DNA of 30,314 nt from CAZYTX01 sp964650485. GTDB lineage: Bacteria; RBG-13-61-14; DATKZS01. Below, piece by piece: positions 23,802-30,314 of the stretch. Location of the stretch: assembly GCA_964650485.1 (NCBI GenBank), contig CAZYTX010000046.1, positions 1-30,314 on the forward strand, in the 5' to 3' direction. The notes under the pieces are model-generated. The model saw only the letters and a list, made by a program, of their open reading frames with translations, was not told where the DNA came from and searched no databases. Every line of letters begins with the position of its first letter. Positions within the stretch are counted from its first letter, which is position 1. The position numbers and the translations under genes are program-made.

Positions 23802-24149
23802 ATGGTCACGGATGAAAAGTTCCAAGAGATCGCCGGGAAGCTGAAGTTCAACCAGGACGGATTAATACCAGCGATCACGCAGGACGTGAGGGACAACCAG
23901 GTGCTGATGATGGCGTGGATGAACAGGGAATCGCTCAGGCTCACCATGGAGACCGGGCTGTGCCATTACTTCAGCAGATCGCGGCAGAAGCTGTGGAAAA
24001 AGGGCGAGACCTCGGGAAACATCCAGAACGTAAAGTGGATAAAGTACGACTGCGACGGGGACACCCTGCTTCTCGGCATCGAGCAGCAGGGGGCCGCATG
24101 CCACACCGGCGAGCGCTCATGCTTCTTCCGCGAGCTTACCCAGGGATAA
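23802..24149 (+). CDS. hisI: Phosphoribosyl-AMP cyclohydrolase (histidine biosynthesis)
   Basis: 115 aa, the stand-alone cyclohydrolase without the HisE pyrophosphohydrolase domain. The Mg-binding DCDGD (83-87) and the zinc cysteines Cys84, Cys100 (AACHTG) and Cys107 (SCFF) are intact, as is SRSRQKLWKKGETSGN. It opens the purine ring of phosphoribosyl-AMP, the third step of histidine synthesis. A GTG directly upstream is in frame, but the ATG at 23802 is better spaced from GGGGGAG. No other his gene is near. Confidence 0.96.
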   Translation: MVTDEKFQEIAGKLKFNQDGLIPAITQDVRDNQVLMMAWMNRESLRLTMETGLCHYFSRSRQKLWKKGETSGNIQNVKWIKYDCDGDTLLLGIEQQGAACHTGERSCFFRELTQG

Positions 24150-24153
24150 AGTG

Positions 24154-24250
24154 TTCAGGGCCTGTTGCCCAAAATCATTATAAGGCCTGAAAGGCCGACG
24201 GACCATAGCGCCTGTCTGCGTGCGGACATGCCTGCGTGAGTATGTCGGCC
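24154..24250 (+). repeat. Modular repeat, blocks A and B plus hairpin
   Basis: Block A (24154-24175) and block B (24178-24199) are adjacent and start five bases after the hisI stop codon. GGCCGAC (24193-24199) pairs with GTCGGCC (24244-24250), enclosing GTCTGCGTGCGGAC. The stem replaces hairpin C of the 5106 locus. Confidence 0.75.
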
Positions 24251-24276
24251 TTGCGTGATAGAATCTCACCTGTCAC

Positions 24277-27102
24277 ATGGGCGTGTCAAAAAGAGAGCAA
24301 GCCGGTCTGCCGGCCAGGGCGGATGTCCCCTACCTCGCGGCCCTGCTCGCGCTCGGGTGCATGCTATACCTGCCACAGCTCTTCTCCGGGCTCACGGCCA
24401 TGGACGCGCCCGAGAAGATGGACGTGAGCTCGCAGTGGCATCCCGGCTACTCCTTTATAGGCGAAAGCATAGATAAAGGCCTCTTCCCCCTTTGGAACCC
24501 GGAGCGCTACTCGGGAATGCCCTGGCTGGCATACTCGCACGCCGGGTGCCTCTATCCTTTGAACGTATCCCTTTTCACCCTCTTCGACTTCTTCGACGCT
24601 TCCACCCTCGCGCACCTCTTCCATTTCCTGGTCGCGGCAATCGGGCTCTACATATTCCTGCGCGACCTCGATGCCTCCCCGCTCGCGTCCTTCCTGGCCG
24701 CGGCTGTGTTCCCCTGCTCGGGCCTGTTCTTCTTCCTGCAGAGCCAGCTATCAAACCACGCAACCATGTGCTGGGCCCCGCTGCTTTTGTTCGCTCTCAG
24801 ACGCTTGGTCCTCCACAGGGGAGCGGCCGCGTTCGTGGGCGCCGGGGTGGTGTCCGCGCTCATGGTTTACGGGGGCGACCTGGAGGGGTTCGCCTACACC
24901 CTGGTCTTCATTTTCCTCTTTATACTATTCCATATCAGGGCCGGGATGCCCGGCGGCGCGCTCGGCTCACTGTCCCTGGCCATACTGGGTCTTGCCCTGG
25001 GCTTTCTCCTCAGCACCGCGCTTGCCGTGGTGCTCTTCGAGTACCTCTCCCATTCGGTGCGGTCCTCGGGCTCGCCTTTCCATCTACAGTTCTCAGGCAT
25101 ATTCGAGAGGTGGTACCTCCACCTCCAATACCTCTTCTTTCCATGGGCGCGGTTCAAGGGACTCCACCCCAACGTGGCCTACAACAACGGGCTGGCGCCC
25201 TTTTACATGGGCGTGCTCCCGCTTTTGGGCGCCGCCTTTTCCATACGGCTCTACAGGAGGGACCCCCGCATCAGGGCCTTCCTGAACGCGGCCGCGGCCA
25301 TGCTGGTTTTCGTGCTGGTAAGGAAGATGTCGCTGTTCGAGCCGGTATTTTCAAGGCTGCCGGTGCTGGGGCAGCTCGCCACGGTGGAGCGCTCCATCGA
25401 GCTGGTGCAGCTCTCCGCCCTGGTGTGCGCGGCCTGCGCGCTGGACCGGTTTATAAAGGACCTATCGCGGGGGAGGCTTCTCGCTTTATCCGCGCTGGTC
25501 TTTTCTTTCGGCGCGGGCAACCTGTTTCTGGGGCCGTGGCAGACGGGCGCCCCCGCGCGCTACATTGCCGGGGCGTCAATGGTCTTATTCGGCACAGTAT
25601 GGATTGCGGCGGCGCTTAAGGGCGGGCCTCTTCGCGGCCTCGTGACCGCGGGCGTTGCTGCGGCGGTCCTCCTGGACTCGTACCTCCTGGCCCTATTCTG
25701 CGTGCCTCGAACCTCGCCGGAGGAGTTCTCCCTGCATGGCCCGGTAAAGGAGCTCGTGCGGCGCGCCGGGCCCGGGTATCGCTTCTGGGCCTTCCAGGAG
25801 CTGGGCCCGGGCATGGAAGAGCCCGAGCTCGCCGGCGCGATCATAGCCTCGGGCCGCATGGACTCCCCCTACGGCTTTATGCGGCTTCCTATGCACCGCT
25901 ACTTCGAGTTTTTGCACCTGATTGACCCCGGCGTCACCAGGGACTGGAGGGGCGTGCTCCTCAAGTGGCCCGGCCGGGAGAAGAACTACTTTGCCGCGGA
26001 CCTGTTCAACCCCGCTTTCCTGGACTCCGACAACCTGCACCTGTTGAACCTCCTGGCAGTGCGCTACTTGTTCTCCCGGGGCCTGTCCATCAGGTTCTCG
26101 TCGCCGTTCCCGCTCATGAACGAGGGCGCGCTGGTCCGTGGCGACTGGCTTGCCTGGCCGGAAGAGAAGGGTCTTGAGGCGGAGTTTTTCCGCGTGGACT
26201 CTCGCAGGGCCCTGCGCACTGAGCTTCCCTATCGCATCGAGCTCGGCTCTTTTGTTTATCCCGGCGCTGAGCTGGCCTTCGAGCTCATGGTTATGCAGGC
26301 TGGAATGGAGGGGGTGACGGTGCAGGTTTCTGGGAGAGGGCAGGGCGCTCCCCGATTCGTACCAGTATACGCAAGGTCCATGCCCGGGCCGGAAAAAGGG
26401 CGAGAGTATGGAATACGGGTCCCCTTGGACGAGCTCGCCGGCGCGGAGGCGGACATCCGGCTGGAGATACTGTCGCAGGGGGGCAAGGGCGAGGCGGCCG
26501 TGAAAGACGCCCGGTTCATACGGCCGGACATGCCCTTTAAAAGAATCATCGCCGGCCCGGTGGACGCATACGTTAACACCGGGGCCCTGCCCAGGTCCTT
26601 CGCCGTGAGCCGGGGCCTGTCGCTCGACCGTCATAACCTAAAGCGTATAATGAAGGACCCCGCCCGCTTCGACCCGGAAAGGACCTTGCTGTTCCTGGAG
26701 GGCGACGTTCCCGGGGGGCTGCTGGAGCTCGCCGAAAAAGGAGCGCGGCCGGGGCGAGCAGGCAGCGTGAAGATCAGGGAGCACGGCTTCCAGGAGGTGC
26801 GGCTGGATGCGCGCATGTATTCGCCCGGCTTTTTGTTTCTCTCGGACTCATACTATCCCGGATGGCGCGCCCGGGTGGACGGGGCCCCCTCCAGGGTCTT
26901 CAGGGCGGACATGGTCTTCCGCGCGCTTTTCCTTGGCCGCGGCGACCACTCGGTGGTCATGAGATACGAGCCCGTAAGCTTCAAGTGCGGGATGTGGCTC
27001 GCCCTGAGCTCGCTTGTATGCTGCCTGCCGGTCTTGTCGGCTGCGAGCTTCCGGGCAAAGACCTTTCTCACGCAAAGGCGCAAAGACGCAAAGATAAAAT
27101 AA
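24277..27102 (+). CDS. YfhO family membrane protein
   Basis: 941 aa. An N-terminal helix, a loop with WHPGYSFIGESIDKGLFPLWNPERYSGMPWLA, then about ten further membrane helices to residue 490, a periplasmic domain to 880, and a final helix. The C-terminal LFLSDSYYPGWRARVDGAPSRVFRADMVFRALFL is the most conserved YfhO motif. Family members (YfhO, CsbB partner) are GT-C-like enzymes that glycosylate lipid-linked polymers such as lipoteichoic acid. No ribosome binding site before the ATG. The last ten residues TQRRKDAKIK are encoded by the purine-rich repeat (27071-27095), so the original stop was probably lost into it. Confidence 0.87.
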   Translation: MGVSKREQAGLPARADVPYLAALLALGCMLYLPQLFSGLTAMDAPEKMDVSSQWHPGYSFIGESIDKGLFPLWNPERYSGMPWLAYSHAGCLYPLNVSLFTLFDFFDASTLAHLFHFLVAAIGLYIFLRDLDASPLASFLAAAVFPCSGLFFFLQSQLSNHATMCWAPLLLFALRRLVLHRGAAAFVGAGVVSALMVYGGDLEGFAYTLVFIFLFILFHIRAGMPGGALGSLSLAILGLALGFLLSTALAVVLFEYLSHSVRSSGSPFHLQFSGIFERWYLHLQYLFFPWARFKGLHPNVAYNNGLAPFYMGVLPLLGAAFSIRLYRRDPRIRAFLNAAAAMLVFVLVRKMSLFEPVFSRLPVLGQLATVERSIELVQLSALVCAACALDRFIKDLSRGRLLALSALVFSFGAGNLFLGPWQTGAPARYIAGASMVLFGTVWIAAALKGGPLRGLVTAGVAAAVLLDSYLLALFCVPRTSPEEFSLHGPVKELVRRAGPGYRFWAFQELGPGMEEPELAGAIIASGRMDSPYGFMRLPMHRYFEFLHLIDPGVTRDWRGVLLKWPGREKNYFAADLFNPAFLDSDNLHLLNLLAVRYLFSRGLSIRFSSPFPLMNEGALVRGDWLAWPEEKGLEAEFFRVDSRRALRTELPYRIELGSFVYPGAELAFELMVMQAGMEGVTVQVSGRGQGAPRFVPVYARSMPGPEKGREYGIRVPLDELAGAEADIRLEILSQGGKGEAAVKDARFIRPDMPFKRIIAGPVDAYVNTGALPRSFAVSRGLSLDRHNLKRIMKDPARFDPERTLLFLEGDVPGGLLELAEKGARPGRAGSVKIREHGFQEVRLDARMYSPGFLFLSDSYYPGWRARVDGAPSRVFRADMVFRALFLGRGDHSVVMRYEPVSFKCGMWLALSSLVCCLPVLSAASFRAKTFLTQRRKDAKIK
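27071..27095 (+). repeat. Purine-rich repeat reading into the YfhO gene
   Basis: CGCAAAGGCGCAAAGACGCA at 27071-27090 is the exact reverse complement of 27457-27476, which lies ten bases downstream of the other, convergent gene. Here it is in frame and makes the protein's tail. Confidence 0.85.
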
Positions 27103-27110
27103 AATATGTG

Positions 27111-27190
27111 ATCACTCTTGTCCAAAACAGGACCGGGAAAATTTACCACAAAGTCGCAAAGGCACGAAGAATTAAAAAAATCAGGACCAT
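27111..27190 (+). repeat. 80-bp interspersed repeat, copy 2
   Basis: Inverted copy of 128-207, 77 of 80 identical. It starts nine bases after the YfhO stop codon, as copy 1 follows the regulator's stop codon, and is read in the coding direction in both cases. Confidence 0.85.
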
Positions 27191-27456
27191 TGGAGATTAC
27201 AACCACAAGGACACCAAGGAGGCAAAGAAGATTCCTTTCTTTAAATCAGTGCCCTTTGTGCCTTCGTGGTTTCAAAAAAACAGTTTCGGACCCCGGAGAT
27301 TATTTTGGACAGCAGTGATATGTGATTATTTTTTTCCTGCCGAAAAAACTACCAATCGAAAATTTAATAACCTGGATTCAGAAGCAGCCTGTCTCTTGTT
27401 GGATTTAGAGGTTCCCCATCCACCATTCAAATTCTCAAGACAAACAAGATTACTCT

Positions 27457-27476
27457 GCGTCTTTGCGCCTTTGCGC
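27457..27476 (-). repeat. Purine-rich repeat after the permease gene
   Basis: On the minus strand this reads CGCAAAGGCGCAAAGACGCA, identical to 27071-27090, and lies ten bases past the permease stop codon (27487-27489). Confidence 0.85.
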
Positions 27477-27486
27477 GAAACTGCGT

Positions 27487-29217
27487 TTACCCCAGCTCCA
27501 TCCTCTCTATCCACCGGAGCCCCAGGCGCATGGGCAGCAGGGTGGCCGCCGACATAATTAAAAGTATAAGAACGAAGCTGAGCGCGATGAAGACGACCTC
27601 GCGGCCGGTCAGGGCAACGCCTTTTATCCCCGCGGTGAAGTAGAGGTAGGTGGGGGTGGCCTCCAGGAGCACGATCAGTCCTATCACCGTCATGGTGGCG
27701 ATCATGAAGACGGCGCCCCCGAAGCTGGTGGCCACCTTGGCCGGGTTCTCGGCGTGGAATTTGGGGAACCGGGCCCCCAGCCCCACGCCCATGCCGGAGA
27801 TGGCCAATGTCATTCCGAATATGGTGATCACCCCCGCGTACCACACCACCGTGCTGACCTCCAGCATGTAGTTGGTGAGCACTATCAGCACCTCGCCGAT
27901 CACCAGCAGCGGCGCCGCGCTCATGAGGAACTTGGACCACAAAAAGCCGCGCAGGGACAGGGGCGAGCTCTTCACTATCCAGAAGGCCTGCCCCTCCAGG
28001 CTGACCATGGGGAACACGAACCTTGCAGAGAGGGCGGTGACCACGAAGCCGGCCAGGCCGATGTTCATGTAGCTGACCAGGTTCTGTATCTTGAACTGGT
28101 CCACCGGCAGGCGGGAGATGGGCATGGCCCGGAAGTTGAAAACGTATATGACCACCAGCGCCGCCAGCAGGAACACCTGCGACCACTGGGTGGTATCGCG
28201 CATGAACACCCGGGCGTCCTTCATCACCATCTGCCTGGTGGCCGGCCCGAAGGGGGAGGCCACGAAGCGCACCAGCCGGTTCATGGGAGAGGTGCGGGAG
28301 ATGATCACCCGGGTGGCCTCCTGCGACTTTGCGAAGCTCTCCCGGAACAGCAACCTGGAGAAGACGAGCGCCAATGCAACCATGGAAAGCCCGGTGGTCC
28401 ACAACAGGAAAAAGTATGTCCACCCGGACCGGTCCAGGCCGCCCCTGCTTAGCTGGGCCATGACCTCGGTGGCCCAGAAGTTGGGCATCCAGCTCTTGAT
28501 GGGGGCCTGCAGGGTGCGGATGAACTCGAACACCTCGAGCTGAATGTCGGGGTTCACCAGCTTCTCCGGCTGCAGGAGCCGGAGCACCATGAAGAGTATG
28601 CCCGCGGCCATTATTGACATAATAAACAGTATGTCCCTGATCCTCCGCGCGGGGAAGGCGGAGACCAGGGCCATGGTGACGACGACCCCTATGCCGGCCG
28701 GTATGAGAATGAAGGGGAGCTCCACCGCGGGAATGCCCAGGTAGTACCAGGGCCCGGCCCCGTACACCCACCCGAATGCCACGAACACCGGCGTGCCGAA
28801 GATGACGATCATCCAGGAGGAGTCAACCAGCATCTCCATGAACCGGGCCAGAAAGAGCGAGTCGCCCGAAACCGGCAGGGCCCCCACCAGCTCCAGGTCC
28901 TCGGACATGAAGAACGAGGTCAGCGAGGTGATGATGTTGGAAAAGAGCAGCACGGCCATGAAGGTGAGCACGGCCATGCCCAAGAGCCGGCGGTTGATCT
29001 CGAATCTAAGCTCCATGAACTCCAGGCCAGGGCCCACGTAGAGTTCCTTGATATAGCTGAAAAGATAGTGGGAGGCGCCGAAAACCACCAGGCAGAAGAG
29101 AGCGGCCAGCACGGTGATGAAAATGCCCTTCAGCCGCTCCTGGCGCGAGCGGGCGCTGTTCCTGGCGGTGAGCCACTTGGGGGCGATGAGAAGCAGCGCG
29201 TCGCCCATGCGGCTCAT
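27487..29217 (-). CDS. ABC exporter-type membrane permease
   Basis: 576 aa with about 12 transmembrane segments. SEDLELVGALPVSGDSLFLARF, FPMVSLEGQAFWIVKSSPLSLRGFLWSKF and GMGVGLGARFPKFHAENPAKVATSFGG are those of the putative ABC-exporter permease family (ABC_tran_2 / PF16949). The ATPase partner would normally be adjacent; none is in this window. Its ATG overlaps the stop of the Hsp20 gene (ATGA), so it is translated from the Hsp20 transcript. The substrate is unknown. Confidence 0.85.
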   Translation of the reverse strand: MSRMGDALLLIAPKWLTARNSARSRQERLKGIFITVLAALFCLVVFGASHYLFSYIKELYVGPGLEFMELRFEINRRLLGMAVLTFMAVLLFSNIITSLTSFFMSEDLELVGALPVSGDSLFLARFMEMLVDSSWMIVIFGTPVFVAFGWVYGAGPWYYLGIPAVELPFILIPAGIGVVVTMALVSAFPARRIRDILFIMSIMAAGILFMVLRLLQPEKLVNPDIQLEVFEFIRTLQAPIKSWMPNFWATEVMAQLSRGGLDRSGWTYFFLLWTTGLSMVALALVFSRLLFRESFAKSQEATRVIISRTSPMNRLVRFVASPFGPATRQMVMKDARVFMRDTTQWSQVFLLAALVVIYVFNFRAMPISRLPVDQFKIQNLVSYMNIGLAGFVVTALSARFVFPMVSLEGQAFWIVKSSPLSLRGFLWSKFLMSAAPLLVIGEVLIVLTNYMLEVSTVVWYAGVITIFGMTLAISGMGVGLGARFPKFHAENPAKVATSFGGAVFMIATMTVIGLIVLLEATPTYLYFTAGIKGVALTGREVVFIALSFVLILLIMSAATLLPMRLGLRWIERMELG

Positions 29218-29654
29218 CCCTGCTTGATGTTGATGGAGGTCTTCTGCTGCAGGGGGGTTTCCATCTTGGGCAGTATAATGGTCAGTATGCCCTGCCTGTA
29301 CCTGGCCTCGATGCCCTCGGGGTCAACGTTGGCCGGGAGGATGAAGGTGCGGTGGAAAGGGCCCATCAGGATCTCGGTCTGGTGATAGGCGCCTTTGCCA
29401 GAGCCCGGCCGCGTGCGCTCGCCGCTGAGCGTCAGCCTGTTGTCCTCGATCACAAGCTCGAAGGAGTCGGGCTCGACCCCCGGGACCTCCACGTAAACGT
29501 GTATCTCCCGCTCGAACTCGCACACGTCCGAAGGGGGGTGCCAACCCGAGAGCCCGCCCGGGTGCTCGTGCCCGGACGCCGCCCCCTCGAACAGCCTGTT
29601 CAAATGCTCCTGCAAAGTAACCAGGTCACGGAAAGGGTCCCACCGTGTGCCCAT
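29214..29654 (-). CDS. Small heat shock protein (Hsp20/alpha-crystallin)
   Basis: 146 aa. The crystallin domain is at about 40-140: PPSDVCEFEREIHVYVEVPG, then the A-x-x-x-x-G-I/L-T-I motif as ARYRQGILTIILPK, which anchors dimerisation. The N-terminal WDPFRDLVTLQEHLNRLFE and the short C-terminal tail are typical. It binds unfolding proteins without ATP. The ATG at 29654 is chosen: GGAGG stands five bases before it; the ATG three bases earlier and a TTG at 29666 are too close to it or upstream of it. Coupled to the downstream permease. Confidence 0.94.
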   Translation of the reverse strand: MGTRWDPFRDLVTLQEHLNRLFEGAASGHEHPGGLSGWHPPSDVCEFEREIHVYVEVPGVEPDSFELVIEDNRLTLSGERTRPGSGKGAYHQTEILMGPFHRTFILPANVDPEGIEARYRQGILTIILPKMETPLQQKTSINIKQG

Positions 29655-30314
29655 CATCTCCTCCAAAAATCAACTCCAATATAAGCTAGCTCCATAGCAG
29701 GCAAAGGTCAAGGAGAGAGCATCAAGGAGAGGAGCGGGGAGCGGGTGCCGAAGGCCCGTAGGGTCATCCTTCGGAAGGCTGGCTAAGCTCGATCGGGCAA
29801 AAACGCCAAGACGCCGAGAAAAGAAGAGGCCGCCAAGGGGTCAGTTCTAAGTAGTCAGCAGACGGTTTCGAGTTCAATGATAACGGAGCACTGATAACTC
29901 CTCCCCGATTCACAACTCATAAGAACAAATACAACCGACCACTGAACTAAATGCATGGAGAAATGTTAAATGTGAAGACCCCATCCCACACGGTTATACT
30001 TTCTTTTGGAGGTCAGCAATGAAGCTTCACGTGCGCATAGAGAAAGAAGCTAATCATACCCGCTTTGGGAACTCAAATTCTGCTACGCCTCCGCTCCCTT
30101 CCCAAGACTCCTCCATTCTCCCTTATTACCCCTCCAATTCAAGAGGGGGACACATCAACACATCAAATTCAAGGAATACAACCGGCAAGATGGAATGTAA
30201 ACTTTATACCTTAGGCCTGATCCCGATCCACAGACCCCATCCCCAGTTCTGATGACCCCATCCCATAGGTTGACATGCTTGTTTGCCTCCTTTCTCAATG
30301 GGTATGATTGATCT
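29655..30314. other. Gene-free spacer at the right end
   Basis: 660 bp. 29748-29774 is a hairpin (CCGAAGG/CCTTCGG around CCCGTAGGG); 29800-29842 a purine-rich tract (ACGCCAAGACGCCGAG, GCCGCCAAGGGG). GACCCCATCCC occurs at 29977-29987, 30233-30243 and 30254-30264. A 77-codon frame at 30019-30252 has a good GGAGG but a low-complexity translation (NSNSATPPLPSQDSS) that looks like no protein I know; I do not call it a gene. Confidence 0.6.

Larger units (their letters stand above)
27103..27486. other. Convergent spacer filled with oriented repeats
   Basis: 384 bp between YfhO (plus) and the permease (minus). From the left: the 80-bp repeat (27111-27190), AACCACAAGGACACCAAGG (27201-27219) and, from 27250, CCCTTTGTGCCTTCGTGGTT, its imperfect inverted partner; 27300-27450 is AT-rich with nothing identifiable; 27457-27476 the CTTTGCG repeat. 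No gene or promoter visible. Repeats face outward-to-inward from both genes, switching strand near 27235. Confidence 0.75.

Noticed and set aside
26862..27557. Plus-strand frame of 231 codons spanning the YfhO end and the spacer
   Set aside because: It is an out-of-frame reading of YfhO followed by repeats, with no conserved sequence.
30019..30252. 77-codon open frame with GGAGG before the ATG
   Set aside because: The translation is low in complexity, rich in Ser, Asn and Pro, and resembles no family; the region is repeat-rich and codon use differs from the neighbouring genes.

Overview
The window is about 60% GC or higher, gene-dense DNA from a bacterium with a Gram-negative style envelope. 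It carries an oxygen-sensitive-type 2-oxoacid:ferredoxin oxidoreductase, a DUF4388/TPR protein, an ECF sigma/anti-sigma pair, apgM-type phosphoglycerate mutase, lipoprotein-like and YfhO-type surface-glycan genes. An anaerobic Desulfobacterota (deltaproteobacterial) or related lineage is the best guess from gene content alone; no rRNA or tRNA gene is visible to settle it.

Layout, left to right. 1-212: gene-free end with a terminator and one copy of an 80-bp repeat. 213-5056 (minus): a four-subunit 2-oxoacid (branched-chain type) ferredoxin oxidoreductase operon in the order ferredoxin-alpha-beta-gamma, interrupted between alpha and beta by an AAA/DUF4143 ATPase that is translationally coupled to the operon, followed by an XRE-cupin regulator. 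5057-5423: hairpin repeats. 5424-9528 (minus): flavoprotein dehydrogenase, exported DUF1571 protein and apgM. 9617-10600 (plus): D-2-hydroxyacid dehydrogenase, divergent from the flavoprotein. 10601-11169: a mosaic palindromic element with 17-bp terminal inverted repeats. 11170-13028 (minus): ECF sigma factor, zinc-finger anti-sigma factor and exported coiled-coil protein. 13171-13449 (minus): RRM RNA-binding protein with a long leader and a clear promoter. 13784-16008 (plus): sulfatase-fold lipoprotein and dienoyl-CoA isomerase-like crotonase. 16017-16656 (minus): vapBC toxin-antitoxin. 16794-17447 (plus): YceH. 17704-21007: a membrane sulfatase-fold enzyme and a radical SAM/SPASM enzyme (minus). 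21011-27102 (plus): GT2 glycosyltransferase, DUF4388/TPR protein, hisI and a YfhO membrane protein. 27487-29654 (minus): Hsp20 coupled to an ABC exporter-type permease. 29655-30314: no convincing gene.

The genes read as ordinary core and envelope metabolism. The unusual content is in the spacers. At least four kinds of interspersed repeat occur: (i) a purine-rich repeat of 8-9 nt (CGCAAAGG / CACCAAGG type) that mostly lies just after stop codons in the coding orientation and even forms the last codons of the YfhO gene; (ii) an 80-bp repeat present at both ends of the window in inverted orientation; (iii) a modular repeat whose blocks A, B and C occur in different pairings at three loci; (iv) palindrome-ended elements at 10703-10991 and 19808-19939. 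The insertion of an AAA/DUF4143 gene into the oxidoreductase operon is the most unusual coding arrangement.
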